Positions 13,538-24,179 of a stretch of 64,000 nucleotides of DNA are shown here, in pieces. The notes beneath the pieces were generated by a model that ran no database searches, was not told where the DNA came from, and saw only the letters and a list, made by a program, of their open reading frames with translations. Source of the stretch: Glaciecola sp. (GTDB lineage Bacteria; Pseudomonadota; Gammaproteobacteria; Enterobacterales; Alteromonadaceae); NCBI GenBank assembly GCA_023268935.1, contig JALRKK010000054.1:1-64000 (forward strand), given 5' to 3'. A program made the translations under genes and the position numbers. Position 1 is the stretch's first letter. Each line of letters starts with the position of its first letter.

Positions 13538-14513
13538 CTCACGGACACAAGCTGGCGTAAAGCTACGCGATGATGAGAAAGTAAAATATATTCCGGTCAC
13601 AATCGTACCTACCGAAAAAGAAGAAATGCTCCGCAAACCAGAGTGGATAAAAATTAAGCTCCCTCGCACTACCGATCGCATCGACAACATCAAAAAAGTC
13701 CTGCGCGAAAATAATCTTCATTCAGTATGTGAAGAAGCGAGCTGTCCCAATCTAGCTGAGTGTTTTAATCACGGTACAGCAACCTTTATGATTTTGGGCG
13801 ATATCTGTACTCGTCGCTGTCCATTTTGTGATGTGGCTCACGGTAAACCTTTACCACCGAGCGCTGAAGAACCTGAGAAGCTTGCCAAAACCATCGCACA
13901 GATGGACTTAAAATACGTCGTCATCACCTCGGTTGACCGCGATGATTTACGCGATGGCGGTGCGCAACACTTTGTAGATTGTATCAATGCGATCCGTAAA
14001 CATAGCCCTAATACCAAAATTGAAGTGCTAGTACCTGACTTCCGAGGACGCATGGATACAGCATTAGCGATCCTTAAAAAGGGAGTACCAGACGTATTTA
14101 ACCATAACCTAGAAACCATTCCTGATTTGTACCGTGAGTGTCGCCCAGGTGCAAATTACAAGTGGTCGTTGGAGTTATTGCGTAAATTCAAAGCACAGCA
14201 TCCAGATATTCCCACTAAATCAGGCTTAATGATGGGCATGGGTGAAACGAATGAGCAAATTCAACAAGTATTAGATGATCTTCGTGAGCACAATGTCGAT
14301 ATGTTGACCCTTGGCCAGTACTTACAGCCATCACGCCATCACTACCCGGTTAAACGCTATGTGACTCCGGCTGAATTTGATGAGCTAGGAGAATACGCAA
14401 AATCAATTGGCTTTACTCACGCTGCGTGCGGACCAATGGTTCGTTCTAGCTATCATGCTGATAAACAAGCTGCTGGTGAGGATATTGTTGGGCAATTTAC
14501 GCCGAACAAATAA
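13530..14513 (+). CDS. lipA: lipoyl synthase (radical SAM)
   Basis: Cxxxxx[12 protein letters not shown] and radical-SAM CTRRCPFC. Confidence 0.98.
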   Translation: MSNSRTQAGVKLRDDEKVKYIPVTIVPTEKEEMLRKPEWIKIKLPRTTDRIDNIKKVLRENNLHSVCEEASCPNLAECFNHGTATFMILGDICTRRCPFCDVAHGKPLPPSAEEPEKLAKTIAQMDLKYVVITSVDRDDLRDGGAQHFVDCINAIRKHSPNTKIEVLVPDFRGRMDTALAILKKGVPDVFNHNLETIPDLYRECRPGANYKWSLELLRKFKAQHPDIPTKSGLMMGMGETNEQIQQVLDDLREHNVDMLTLGQYLQPSRHHYPVKRYVTPAEFDELGEYAKSIGFTHAACGPMVRSSYHADKQAAGEDIVGQFTPNK

Positions 14514-14540
14514 CGGCCTGCGTTATAGATTCACTAAACC

Positions 14541-14570
14541 AAAAACATCCTCTTTTGAGGATGTTTTTTT
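14541..14570. terminator. bidirectional intrinsic terminator between lipA and small lipoprotein ORF
   Basis: AAAACATCCTC-ttt-GAGGATGTTTTTTT. Confidence 0.85.
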
Positions 14571-14691
14571 ATGCTAACCTAAGCTCCCTATTTGTCGGTT
14601 GCGTGACCAGTCCTGGATTGCCTCCTACACCACCACAAGCAGCAAGTACACATGCAAATGTGGTGATAATGAGTTGTTTTATTCTATTCAT
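14569..14691 (-). CDS. putative small (40 aa) lipoprotein, uncharacterised
   Basis: MNRIKQLIITTFACVLAACGGVGGNPGLVTQPTNRELRLA*; lipobox LAAC; AAGGAT Shine-Dalgarno ~6 nt upstream; below track size cut-off. Confidence 0.65.
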   Translation of the reverse strand: MNRIKQLIITTFACVLAACGGVGGNPGLVTQPTNRELRLA

Positions 14692-14745
14692 AGCAAATCC
14701 TTTTGTCCCAATGTATTATCTTAAAAAACAAATAAAACTTGACGC

Positions 14746-15762
14746 ATGGCAGACAGAAAACGAATTTACATCGCTTACACTGGAGGGACCATTGGTATGA
14801 AACCTTCTCCACAAGGATATATTCCTGTTGCGGGGTTTTTACAAACAAGTGTGAGTCAACTTTCAGAGTTAACCCGTCCGGAGATGCCAGAATTTGAGCT
14901 CCATGAATACCATACGCTCTTGGATTCTTCAGATATGCAACCCAGTGACTGGCAATTCATTGCAGATGATATTGTCGAGCGGTATGACGAGTTTGATGGA
15001 TTCATCATCTTACATGGTACCGATACGATGGCGTATACCGCGTCAGCGCTATCTTTTATGTTTGCTAATTTGGATAAACCTATTATTGTGACTGGTTCGC
15101 AGATCCCGCTTGCACAACTGCGCTCTGACGGTCAAGAAAACTTATTAAATGCCTTGTACCTCGCCGCACACCACCCAATCAACGAAGTGTGTTTATATTT
15201 TAATAATCAATTGTTGCGCGGTAATCGCGCGCGAAAATTAGACGCTGATGGCTTTGCTGCATTTGGCTCGCCAAATTATCCAACATTGATTGAGGCTGGG
15301 ATCCATATTCAGCGTAATGACTTCGCCCCTATTGCTAATTCAGGGGCAATGAAAATGACCCGAATCACTACTCAACCTGTGGCGTTGTTGTATTTGTATC
15401 CTGGTATCAGCGCTCAGATTTTGGAAAACCTGTTGCGTCAACCTATGAAAGCGATTGTACTATTGAGTTATGGCGTAGGTAATGCACCACAAAACAAAGC
15501 AATATTAAGCTTGTTAGCAAAGGCTAAAGAAGACGGCATCATTATCCTAAACTGCACACAATGTTTACACGGCAGTGTGAATATGGATGGCTATGCGAAT
15601 GGCCGGATCTTATCGGATGTGGGAGTAATCAATGGGTACGATATGACGCCTGAAGCTGCACTCACTAAACTCCATTACGTCTTATCCACCACAGATGATT
15701 TCGATGAACAAATCGCTCTCCTTGGGCAGAACCTCAGAGGCGAGATGAGCATCAACACTTAA
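14746..15762 (+). CDS. ansA: type I asparaginase
   Basis: IYIAYTGGTIGMKPS; HGTDTMAYTASALSFM. Confidence 0.95.
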   Translation: MADRKRIYIAYTGGTIGMKPSPQGYIPVAGFLQTSVSQLSELTRPEMPEFELHEYHTLLDSSDMQPSDWQFIADDIVERYDEFDGFIILHGTDTMAYTASALSFMFANLDKPIIVTGSQIPLAQLRSDGQENLLNALYLAAHHPINEVCLYFNNQLLRGNRARKLDADGFAAFGSPNYPTLIEAGIHIQRNDFAPIANSGAMKMTRITTQPVALLYLYPGISAQILENLLRQPMKAIVLLSYGVGNAPQNKAILSLLAKAKEDGIIILNCTQCLHGSVNMDGYANGRILSDVGVINGYDMTPEAALTKLHYVLSTTDDFDEQIALLGQNLRGEMSINT

Positions 15763-16031
15763 AGTTTAGTGCGGAAAATCTCGCTTTCTTCGGATAACTC
15801 TCGACGCAATTCAGATTTGCTTTTGTGAACCATTTCACCATTTTCGCCTATGGTCATGTGTTCGTTGGTTTTGGCAATTTTGGCTTGATATAACATCACT
15901 GCTTGCAGTGCGTTGTCTTTTTGTTCATCGGTTAAGCTCTGGCCATTTGCCCACTTGCCAGTTTCTACCGCGGTTTGCAAATTAATAAAAATTTCAGGAG
16001 TCATTCCTGCGACAAGTTGTTCAATATTCAT
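15759..16031 (-). CDS. yeaC: YeaC/DUF1315 family protein
   Basis: small protein with NGQSLTDEQKDNALQAVMLYQAK; neighbour of ansA as is common in gammaproteobacteria. Confidence 0.8.
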   Translation of the reverse strand: MNIEQLVAGMTPEIFINLQTAVETGKWANGQSLTDEQKDNALQAVMLYQAKIAKTNEHMTIGENGEMVHKSKSELRRELSEESEIFRTKL

Positions 16032-16041
16032 ATTGGTTATC

Positions 16042-16374
16042 CTAAAATTTAAATCTCTTAGCTTTGATAAAAGCGATTCGAGCGCGATTGACCACGTACC
16101 ACAAAAACCCCAATACCAACATTAACATGCCAATGCTGTGTTGAGTGCCACCGACCTCAGGTTGCCCCCAATACAATAAACCAAAACCCGTAATGAAGAC
16201 TAACACTGCAACAAATGACTGAGTTTGCAAGCTTTGATGTTGGTCGTAGCGTTTGCGTTTTTCTCTCTCCAAAATCGCATCGGCATCATCTGCCCCAACC
16301 GCAAAATCACAATGTGGACACGTTTCGGCTTTATCGGAGATTTTTTTCTTACAAGCTGGGCAATCAGTTAGCAT
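16042..16374 (-). CDS. zinc-ribbon membrane protein, uncharacterised
   Basis: N-terminal CPACKKKISDKAETCPHC, two predicted hydrophobic helices. Confidence 0.8.
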   Translation of the reverse strand: MLTDCPACKKKISDKAETCPHCDFAVGADDADAILEREKRKRYDQHQSLQTQSFVAVLVFITGFGLLYWGQPEVGGTQHSIGMLMLVLGFLWYVVNRARIAFIKAKRFKF

Positions 16375-16401
16375 GTGAAACCTTGGAATTTATTTAAAAA
16401 C

Positions 16402-16433
16402 AAAAAAGCTGATACGTATGATATCAGCTTTTT
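16402..16433. terminator. intrinsic terminator downstream of AGCS symporter gene
   Basis: AAAAAGCTGATA...TATCAGCTTTTT inverted repeat. Confidence 0.75.
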
Positions 16434-16456
16434 GATGTTTATTTAATGTCAGCGGC

Positions 16457-18121
16457 TTAACTGTCTTTGACTTTATCCCAATATTGATTCATCGAATCTT
16501 TCATCTCTTTGCGCAACATCAAAATACCAAACAAGTTGGGGAGTGTCATGACCACAATTGCTACCGCTGAGAACGTCCACACCAGGGTGGTATCGGAAAA
16601 CGCCGCCATAAAGAAACCGGCCACATATACCACGCGATATGGCATGATGGATTTTGGTCCAAACAAGTATGTCATGGCACGGTCACCATAATAAGACCAT
16701 GCAATCGCAGTAGAAAAGGCAAATAACAGCAAGCCCACAGACACGATATATTGGCCAAAATCACCAAAGAACCCACGGGTGAAAGCGATGGTTGTTAAAC
16801 GAGCAGAATGCACGAGTGATAGGCCTGAAACAACAAGATTGTCTTTTTGTGGCTTACCCTCTTCAACAATCACCATGCCAGTGAAGCTGTCTTCTTCAGA
16901 CGCAATACTAAAGACAACGTCTTCAGCAACAGAGCGTGAATTGATTATGGTGAAATCGGTGTTAACGGCTTTACCGCTGACGACTTGAATACGACCGTTA
17001 TACGGAGTAATCGCTTTGTCATCAATGTTGTTAAGATATTTATATAATGACTCAACATCAGCTTGATTTTGGTCGCTATATTGCCCTGACACAATCAGCA
17101 TGTCCGCTTTGTCAAAAATGTTATGGTGTTTTTCATTCCATACGCCTGATGACAAAATGACTAAGCCCGTAATAGTACAGATAATGATGGTATCGATGAA
17201 AGGTTCTAGGATTGACACCATGCCTTCTGCTGCTGGGTCTTTGGTTTTGGCTGCCGCATGTGCGATTGGCGCAGACCCCTGCCCCGCTTCGTTGGAGAAT
17301 AAACCACGATTTACCCCTCGGTTAAATGCATAGGCTAAACTCGCGCCCAAGAACCCCCCTGCAGCAGCTGAACCGGTAAACGCATCAGCCCAAACTGACG
17401 CAAAAGCAGGCCCTAAGTTACCTAAATTTGCAAAAATAACCGCTAATGCACCAATGATATAAATTACTGCCATAATCGGGACAATTTTGGACGTCACAGC
17501 AGCAATACGCTGAATCCCCCCCAAAATCACCAAACCGAGTAATATGGCTAAAATACCGCCCATTACCATAGGATCAATACCAAAGGACTGTTCCATTGCA
17601 CTGGCGATACCGTTAGATTGTGGCAAATTACCTGTACCAAATGAACAAATAACCGTTGCCACCGCAAAGGCGATGGCCATCCATTTCATATTCAAACCTT
17701 TGTCCATGAAGTACATTGGACCACCTGCCATGGTGCCGTCTTCGGTTTTTTCACGGTATTTGTGAGACAGGGTGACTTCCACAAACTTAGTCGTCATACC
17801 CAAAAAGGCCGTCACCCACATCCAAAATAACGCCGCAGGGCCACCGAGGAATATAGCAAAGGCTACCCCAGAAATATTACCAGTGCCGACCGTACCGGAT
17901 AATGCTGTAGTTAATGACTTAAACGGTGTGGTATCACCAGGATCATCATCATGAGTATATTTACCCGAAACGACTTTCCAACCGTGTTTAAAAAAACGGA
18001 TCTGCGGAAATTTTAGGTAAATGGTGAAAAACAGGCCAGTTCCGAGTAAGACATACGGAAACCAAAAGGCACTGCCCAAAAACCCATCTAACATGAGTAA
18101 AAAATTATTGAGTGCTTCCAC
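16457..18121 (-). CDS. alanine/glycine:cation symporter family (AGCS) protein with large inserted soluble segment
   Basis: [74 protein letters not shown]. Confidence 0.95.
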   Translation of the reverse strand: MEALNNFLLMLDGFLGSAFWFPYVLLGTGLFFTIYLKFPQIRFFKHGWKVVSGKYTHDDDPGDTTPFKSLTTALSGTVGTGNISGVAFAIFLGGPAALFWMWVTAFLGMTTKFVEVTLSHKYREKTEDGTMAGGPMYFMDKGLNMKWMAIAFAVATVICSFGTGNLPQSNGIASAMEQSFGIDPMVMGGILAILLGLVILGGIQRIAAVTSKIVPIMAVIYIIGALAVIFANLGNLGPAFASVWADAFTGSAAAGGFLGASLAYAFNRGVNRGLFSNEAGQGSAPIAHAAAKTKDPAAEGMVSILEPFIDTIIICTITGLVILSSGVWNEKHHNIFDKADMLIVSGQYSDQNQADVESLYKYLNNIDDKAITPYNGRIQVVSGKAVNTDFTIINSRSVAEDVVFSIASEEDSFTGMVIVEEGKPQKDNLVVSGLSLVHSARLTTIAFTRGFFGDFGQYIVSVGLLLFAFSTAIAWSYYGDRAMTYLFGPKSIMPYRVVYVAGFFMAAFSDTTLVWTFSAVAIVVMTLPNLFGILMLRKEMKDSMNQYWDKVKDS

Positions 18122-18142
18122 TTGTTGCTCCTTTATAAAGGT

Positions 18143-19279
18143 TTATTGTTGTAATACTTTCATCACTGCGCGCATTGCCACAAGGATATCTGCACCGAGC
18201 TGTTGTGAACGTGGTATCGACCAACCATAGACAGCATCTGGTAAGTCTGCATTGTCTTTAAATGGCATCTCAAGAGTATATGATAGACAATTAAAGCGAT
18301 GACCAATGGCTGTTGCTGCGATGGTCAAATTGGCCGCACCTGGCGCATCTTTGGGATAGCCGTAGGTATCTTGAAACTCAGGTGTGGTCTGCATCAATAC
18401 TTGTTTAAACGTGTTCTCTAATTCAACTAATCGCTCGTTGTAGTTCGGATTACCTTCACAACCGGCAACAAAATTATACGGTAGCGCTTCATCACCATGC
18501 ATATCCAAGAACAGGTCGACTCCGACTTCATCCATCTTGTTGCGCACAAGGAAAACTTCTGGAGACTGCTCCATGGAGGGACTCTCCCATTCGCGATTGA
18601 GGTTCACCCCAGCTGCATTAGTGCGCAGATGACCGCGCACACTGCCGTCAGGATTCATATTGGGAACGACATAAAACACCACGTGTTCTAATAATTCACG
18701 CGCAACACCATCACTATCATCCAATAACCTAGACAATAAGCCTTCTGCGCACCATTGCGCCATAGATTCGCCTGGGTGTTGGCGAGCAATGACCCAAAAT
18801 TTTAATTTCGGTGTGTCAGATTGCTCGTCACCAATGACCAGCAAATCCATATCACGTCCATCTAAGGTTCGGCCGAGTAGTTCATGACGACATTCAAACC
18901 CAGTTTGTGCAGAAGCAATCAAATCCATGTGACGCTCATAACTGTAAGGTGCAAAGTAAGCAAAATACATCACATCGTGTTCCGGCGTTACATCGATGGT
19001 AAGTGTATCGCCGTCAAAGGAAGTGTCGACGCGAAACCATTCTTCCCGGTCATAACTGGCCACGGCTTGATATCCCTCCCATCCTTTGGGGTAGGCTGAA
19101 TTCGCTAAATTTGTGATGTGTAAGGTATGGTTGACCATGGCTGTGGTCGAGAGGCGAAAATGAAACCACTGATAAAAATCAGATTGATGGTCTTTGTTAA
19201 TCGATAATCGAATATTTTGAGGGGAGTCTGCCGCAATGACGCAAATGTTACCGCTGTCAAATGCACTGCTGATATGCAT
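18143..19279 (-). CDS. M14-family zinc carboxypeptidase-like metallopeptidase
   Basis: ARQHPGESMAQWCAEG (HxxE), NMNPDGSVRGHLRTNAAGVNLNREW, DMHGDE; start ATG 19279 more plausible than 19312. Confidence 0.92.
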   Translation of the reverse strand: MHISSAFDSGNICVIAADSPQNIRLSINKDHQSDFYQWFHFRLSTTAMVNHTLHITNLANSAYPKGWEGYQAVASYDREEWFRVDTSFDGDTLTIDVTPEHDVMYFAYFAPYSYERHMDLIASAQTGFECRHELLGRTLDGRDMDLLVIGDEQSDTPKLKFWVIARQHPGESMAQWCAEGLLSRLLDDSDGVARELLEHVVFYVVPNMNPDGSVRGHLRTNAAGVNLNREWESPSMEQSPEVFLVRNKMDEVGVDLFLDMHGDEALPYNFVAGCEGNPNYNERLVELENTFKQVLMQTTPEFQDTYGYPKDAPGAANLTIAATAIGHRFNCLSYTLEMPFKDNADLPDAVYGWSIPRSQQLGADILVAMRAVMKVLQQ

Positions 19280-19365
19280 AGGTAATGTCCGTGTTATTCT
19301 TATTACTTGCAATGTAGCATAAATTTTGTGGAAATGACCAGTTTTGTCTTATGTGATATTTGTCC

Positions 19366-19887
19366 CTAACCTGCAAAAGCAAGCTTTACCTTTATGCCAA
19401 ACTCTGTACTATACCCGACACTCCGACCAACAACTACTCCTTGGTTGTCCAGAATATACACGCTTGGAAATGCACTGATTTGGAACGTATCAGCCGTGCT
19501 ACGAGTCCCTAACAGAACATTACTGCGCTTAGTACCTGTCTCTTGAACAAATCGCTCGACCTCTTCAAGGTTTTGAAAAGAAAGAGCAATCTTAATCACA
19601 TTTACTTGTTCCACATCGAGTTCATCAACATTATTTATACTCCAAAAACACACCTTGCACCAAGGCGCGAAAAAATACACTAATGTCGGTTTATCATTGT
19701 CAAGTAGTGGTTGTGTTCGCCCGTCAAGACTCACAAATTGATGCTCAGGAATCGTTACTGTGCCATCTGCGACCAGCATATCACGCTGTTGATACCAGAC
19801 GATGGCCACCAACAACACAATAAAGACAAATATCTCAATGAGACTTTTGCGAAGTGAGCGAGGTTTTGAAGTTTTGTTGGTTTCCAT
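19366..19887 (-). CDS. membrane-anchored thioredoxin-like (TlpA/ResA-type) protein
   Basis: N-terminal TM, FFAPWCKVCFWSI (WCxxC). Confidence 0.85.
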   Translation of the reverse strand: METNKTSKPRSLRKSLIEIFVFIVLLVAIVWYQQRDMLVADGTVTIPEHQFVSLDGRTQPLLDNDKPTLVYFFAPWCKVCFWSINNVDELDVEQVNVIKIALSFQNLEEVERFVQETGTKRSNVLLGTRSTADTFQISAFPSVYILDNQGVVVGRSVGYSTEFGIKVKLAFAG

Positions 19888-19973
19888 CTGCGTTATGTTT
19901 CGTGCTGAATACTAAGCTTATTCGTTAAGCATGATAATTAAGATCGTAATTGTAGCAGTGTTCTTTCACAGAA

Positions 19974-20004
19974 CAAAAAAAGCCCCGGCACACAGTCCGA
20001 GGCT
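19974..20004 (-). terminator. terminator of the long GAPDH gene
   Basis: reverse strand AGCCTCGGactgtgtgCCGGGGCTTTTTTT. Confidence 0.8.
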
Positions 20005-20028
20005 TAATCATATTAGAGTGAACAATAC

Positions 20029-21480
20029 TTATTTGGCTGGCAGGCACGGCGCAAATATACCCGCCATGTCTTGCGCCACACGCATTACCTGACAGCTATA
20101 ACCAAACTCGTTATCATACCAAACATATAATGTTGCACGGTCGCCCGACACAATCGTCGCAGCACTGTCGACAATTGATGCTGCACGCGCACCCACTAAG
20201 TCACTAGATACAATCTCTGTTGATGAAGTGAAATCAATTTGATTTTGTAACTCAGAGAACAAGGCCGCATTTTGCAAAAAGTCATTAATGGCTTCTTTAG
20301 AACCAGCTTCTTTTTCAAGATTCAAATTCAATATCGCCATTGATACATTCGGTGTTGGTACACGGATCGCGTTACCCGTCAATTTACCTTCAAGCTTAGG
20401 ATAGGCTTTTGATACGGCTTTCGCAGCACCTGTTTCAGTGATAACCATGTTCAGTGGCGCACTGCGACCACGACGCTCAGCTTTGTGATAGTTATCAATT
20501 AAGTTTTGGTCATTGGTGAATGCATGCACAGTTTCGACATGGCCGTTTTTGATGCCGTATTCTTCATCAAGTACTTTTAGTACAGGTGTAATCGCATTGG
20601 TAGTACAAGATGCTGCAGACACAATTTTATCATCTGCAGTGACGTCTTGATGGTTCACACCATACACGATGTTTTTGATATCGCCTTTGCCTGGTGCGGT
20701 CAATAGTGCTTTCGCAGCACCTTTCGCTTGAAGGTGTAAGCCAAGGCCATCGCGGTCACGCCAAATACCTGTGTTGTCAATGATTAAAGCATTATCGATA
20801 CCGTATTGTGTGTAATCGACCGTTTCTGGTGAGTTTGCATAAATCACTTGAATGTAAGAGCCATTGGCTAAAATAGCTTTGCGCTCGTTGTCTACTGTGA
20901 TTGAACCATTGAATGGGCCATGTACTGAATCGCGACGCAACAATGAGGCGCGTTTTTCTAAATCACCATCTTTACCGCCACGCACGACAATTGCACGTAG
21001 ACGCAATTTATTGTTTTCACCTTGACGTTCAATTAACAAGCGCGCTAATAAACGACCAATACGTCCAAAGCCGTATAATACTACGTCTTGTGGTGCTTGG
21101 TTATCTTCTTTATCAACCACTGGAGCAAGTTGCTCTTTGATAAATCCGACTAGGTCTGTAGATTCTTTACCTGCGCCATAATGAAAATCATACGCCAATT
21201 TGCCAATATCAATGCACGCTGGTGCAATTTGCATCTCGTTAATGGCATCAAGAATTGGAAAAGATTCGCGTAAGCGAAGTTTTTGGCCTTCATGACGTCG
21301 AACCGTGCGATGTGCTTTGATGACATCGATGGCGCTGGCGTTTAATAACGAGCGACCGTATACGGTGATTTCAATTGCTTTGTTACGATACAGTTTACCA
21401 ATAATTGGCATCATTTTTTCAGCGTATTCCTGACGCTCCTGCCAACTTTTTTGAAGTTCCAATTCGACTGCTTGATTCAT
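20029..21480 (-). CDS. glyceraldehyde-3-phosphate dehydrogenase paralog with ~130-aa N-terminal extension
   Basis: [14 protein letters not shown] Rossmann motif, SAASCTTNAITP active site, C-terminal WYDNEFGYSCQVMRV. Confidence 0.95.
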   Translation of the reverse strand: MNQAVELELQKSWQERQEYAEKMMPIIGKLYRNKAIEITVYGRSLLNASAIDVIKAHRTVRRHEGQKLRLRESFPILDAINEMQIAPACIDIGKLAYDFHYGAGKESTDLVGFIKEQLAPVVDKEDNQAPQDVVLYGFGRIGRLLARLLIERQGENNKLRLRAIVVRGGKDGDLEKRASLLRRDSVHGPFNGSITVDNERKAILANGSYIQVIYANSPETVDYTQYGIDNALIIDNTGIWRDRDGLGLHLQAKGAAKALLTAPGKGDIKNIVYGVNHQDVTADDKIVSAASCTTNAITPVLKVLDEEYGIKNGHVETVHAFTNDQNLIDNYHKAERRGRSAPLNMVITETGAAKAVSKAYPKLEGKLTGNAIRVPTPNVSMAILNLNLEKEAGSKEAINDFLQNAALFSELQNQIDFTSSTEIVSSDLVGARAASIVDSAATIVSGDRATLYVWYDNEFGYSCQVMRVAQDMAGIFAPCLPAK

Positions 21481-21765
21481 TGTAATTAAGGCCTTTACTC
21501 AAACTAGTTAAACACTTGCCACGGTACGTTTGTAGGGTACAGAGGCGACAAATTCGAAGCTAAGTGTATACAAGGAAAATGGGCTTGCCAAATTGTTGGA
21601 TAATTACAAAAAATGGATGTTTTCAGAGAAATTAAAAGAATTGTATGTTGTTTTTCAACATTATTAAAGGTTCGTTGCGGTGAACGCGCATGCTTGAGGT
21701 TTTCAGACGAAAATAAAGCACACTATATAAGACTAAAATATATTATTTTTTGCGTGATATATGAT

Positions 21766-22146
21766 TTATTCACCCGAGTGAAACTGCAAAGAGACACTAT
21801 TTACGCAATACCTCTCACCAGTCGGTGCAGGGCCATCGTTAAAAACATGCCCCAAATGCGCATCACAGTGTTTGCACAAAATTTCAGTGCGTATCATGCC
21901 ATGTGAATGATCGGGGGCAAACTTTACATTTTGTGATGTATCTTGATCAAAAAAGCTCGGCCAGCCACAGCCAGATTCGAATTTATGCTCAGAGCTAAAC
22001 AGTGGCGCATCACAGACAACACAGTGATACATCCCAGTTGCAAAATGCGCGTTATACTCGCCAGTAAAAGGACGTTCAGTGCCTTTTTCTTGTGTCACAT
22101 ATAGCGCTTCAGGACTGAGGTGAGCGGTATTAAATGATTTGGACAT
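21766..22146 (-). CDS. msrB: peptide-methionine (R)-S-oxide reductase
   Basis: CVVCDAPLF...GCGWPSF...[28 protein letters not shown] (zinc CxxC pairs, catalytic Cys). Confidence 0.97.
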   Translation of the reverse strand: MSKSFNTAHLSPEALYVTQEKGTERPFTGEYNAHFATGMYHCVVCDAPLFSSEHKFESGCGWPSFFDQDTSQNVKFAPDHSHGMIRTEILCKHCDAHLGHVFNDGPAPTGERYCVNSVSLQFHSGE

Positions 22147-24179
22147 TATGCTTCTCTTTTAGGTTCATCTTGTTTAAATATAACAAAGGAACGGTTTGAG
22201 ATCACAAATTGTGGTTTCGCTATGTAAGCGCCTGTAGGTTTAAAATCCGTCATACGCGTATCGAGTACTACCTGCCAACGATGGTTTTGCTTGACTTTAG
22301 GCAACACCATATTGTGATCGACCTTGTCGGCATTGACACAAATCAGCCAGTGTTCTTGATTATTTCGATTGCCAATTAACTCTACGGCAAAGCCTTTGTT
22401 CACTGGATCATGCCAATCGAAATCGGCTTTGGGACTGCCGTCAATTTTGTACCAGTGCACGGCATCCACATTGCACTTATCAAAAAATGCATCATCTGCT
22501 AATTGAGCATTGGTGAGGATCTGACTGGATTGTTTTAACGCGATACAGTACTGACAAAAAGCTAAAAAATCTGCCTGCTGGCGATTGAGATCCCAGTCAC
22601 AATAGTTGAGCTCATTATCTTGACAATACGCATTATTATTACCGAGTTGCGTACGACTTAATTCATCGCCATGCAAGACCAATGGCGTGCCCTGAGCAAA
22701 GATCATAGACGCAAACAAATTGCGCTTTTGCCTTTCTCGTACGTGGTTGATCACCACATCATCGGTTGGTCCTTCAATGCCATAATTGCAACTCGCATTG
22801 TGATTATGACCATCGCGATTGTCCTCAAGATTCGCCTCATTGTGTTTGTCTTGGTAGCTCACGACATCTTGTAAGGTGAAGCCATCGTGAAACGTCACGC
22901 CATTGACGGATGTGTAAGAGGCGCGAACGCCTTTATGAAAAATATCTCGTGAACCGAACATACAGGTCGCAAAATCGGCCATTTTGTTATTATCTCCGCG
23001 CCAAAAACTGCGGGTGATATCGCGAAACTGATCATTGATTTCAGCAAAGGACACCGGGAAATTCCCTAACTGATAGCCATAATCACCGATGTCCCACGGT
23101 TCAGCAATGTGAATTTTGTCACGCAAAAGAGGATCTTGTTGCAGGGCTTTAAAAAAACCTGACTTTAATGAAAACGCATGTGGCTGTCGCCCCATATTCG
23201 TTGCCAAGTCATAGCGAAAGCCATCAAATCCATATTCTGTAACCCAATGTCTTGCTGCATCTAATATCATTTGGAGATTGTACTGGTGCGCAAGGTTAAT
23301 GGTATTGCCACATCCTGAATAATTCGCATATTCTCTCGATTCTGGTAAAAAGGTATATGCTGTACTTGGTTGGGTCGCACGATGATGTAATATCGGTCCA
23401 TCAGGACCACCCTCGGCAGTGTGGTTAAACACCACATCCAAAATCACTTCAAAACCGGCTTTGTGCAGCGTATCGACACAAGTTTGTAATTCTGAATGCG
23501 CATCACGGTAGGCATATCGAGGCTCTGGTGCAAAAAAGCTGGCCGTATTATAGCCCCAATAATTCGTGAGGCCTTTTTCGACAATGAAAGGCTCTGGCAT
23601 AAACGCCATCAAGGGCATCAACTGAATCGTGGTGATGCCCATGTCTTGCAAATGCTTGATCACAGCAGAATGACACAAGCCTAAATAAGTCCCGCGATGC
23701 TCAACTGGCACGCCTGGGTGTTGCATGCTCATGCTTTTGACATGCGCTTCATATACGACGCGATGATGGGGCAAAATCGCTTTTTCTAATGGCGCAACCC
23801 GAACCAATTTTGAGTATCGATGTTGAGGTGGGATTTTGCCTTTTGGAAACCACAATGACGGATTTTTATTATATTGCTCACGATTCCAGTACCAAGCATG
23901 AGACAGTTGTTTGGCGTATGGATCACTGATGAAGTACGCTCCACCATCTTGCATCGTAACATAATATAAATAAACCGAATCAGAATAGCCTGTATTAATC
24001 GACCAATACCAATCTTTACCTACGCGCTTATCTGCTGGGAAGCGAGCCAGTTCTTCTTGCGTATCAGCATGAAATAAAACCAATTCTGCGTCTTTGAGTT
24101 CAGGCCCATACAAGACGAACTCAAGACTGTTTTCAGTTACTGTAACTCCGTACGAGGCACGCAGATTGGCTGTAATCAT
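22146..24179 (-). CDS. glgX: glycogen debranching enzyme / isoamylase-type GH13
   Basis: [37 protein letters not shown]; start ATG 24179 overlapping glgB stop. Confidence 0.95.
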   Translation of the reverse strand: MITANLRASYGVTVTENSLEFVLYGPELKDAELVLFHADTQEELARFPADKRVGKDWYWSINTGYSDSVYLYYVTMQDGGAYFISDPYAKQLSHAWYWNREQYNKNPSLWFPKGKIPPQHRYSKLVRVAPLEKAILPHHRVVYEAHVKSMSMQHPGVPVEHRGTYLGLCHSAVIKHLQDMGITTIQLMPLMAFMPEPFIVEKGLTNYWGYNTASFFAPEPRYAYRDAHSELQTCVDTLHKAGFEVILDVVFNHTAEGGPDGPILHHRATQPSTAYTFLPESREYANYSGCGNTINLAHQYNLQMILDAARHWVTEYGFDGFRYDLATNMGRQPHAFSLKSGFFKALQQDPLLRDKIHIAEPWDIGDYGYQLGNFPVSFAEINDQFRDITRSFWRGDNNKMADFATCMFGSRDIFHKGVRASYTSVNGVTFHDGFTLQDVVSYQDKHNEANLEDNRDGHNHNASCNYGIEGPTDDVVINHVRERQKRNLFASMIFAQGTPLVLHGDELSRTQLGNNNAYCQDNELNYCDWDLNRQQADFLAFCQYCIALKQSSQILTNAQLADDAFFDKCNVDAVHWYKIDGSPKADFDWHDPVNKGFAVELIGNRNNQEHWLICVNADKVDHNMVLPKVKQNHRWQVVLDTRMTDFKPTGAYIAKPQFVISNRSFVIFKQDEPKREA

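Noticed and set aside
14555-14800. Plus-strand 81-aa ORF upstream of ansA
   Set aside because: It begins inside the lipA terminator, overlaps ansA out of frame, and lies opposite the better-supported small lipoprotein ORF.
18130-18141. CCTTTATAAAGG palindrome overlapping the AGCS gene SD
   Set aside because: No room for a hairpin loop of useful size and does not match the 39073/53518 module.
21613-21906. Plus-strand 97-aa ORF
   Set aside because: It overlaps the 3' end of msrB antisense and has no family resemblance or SD; probably chance.
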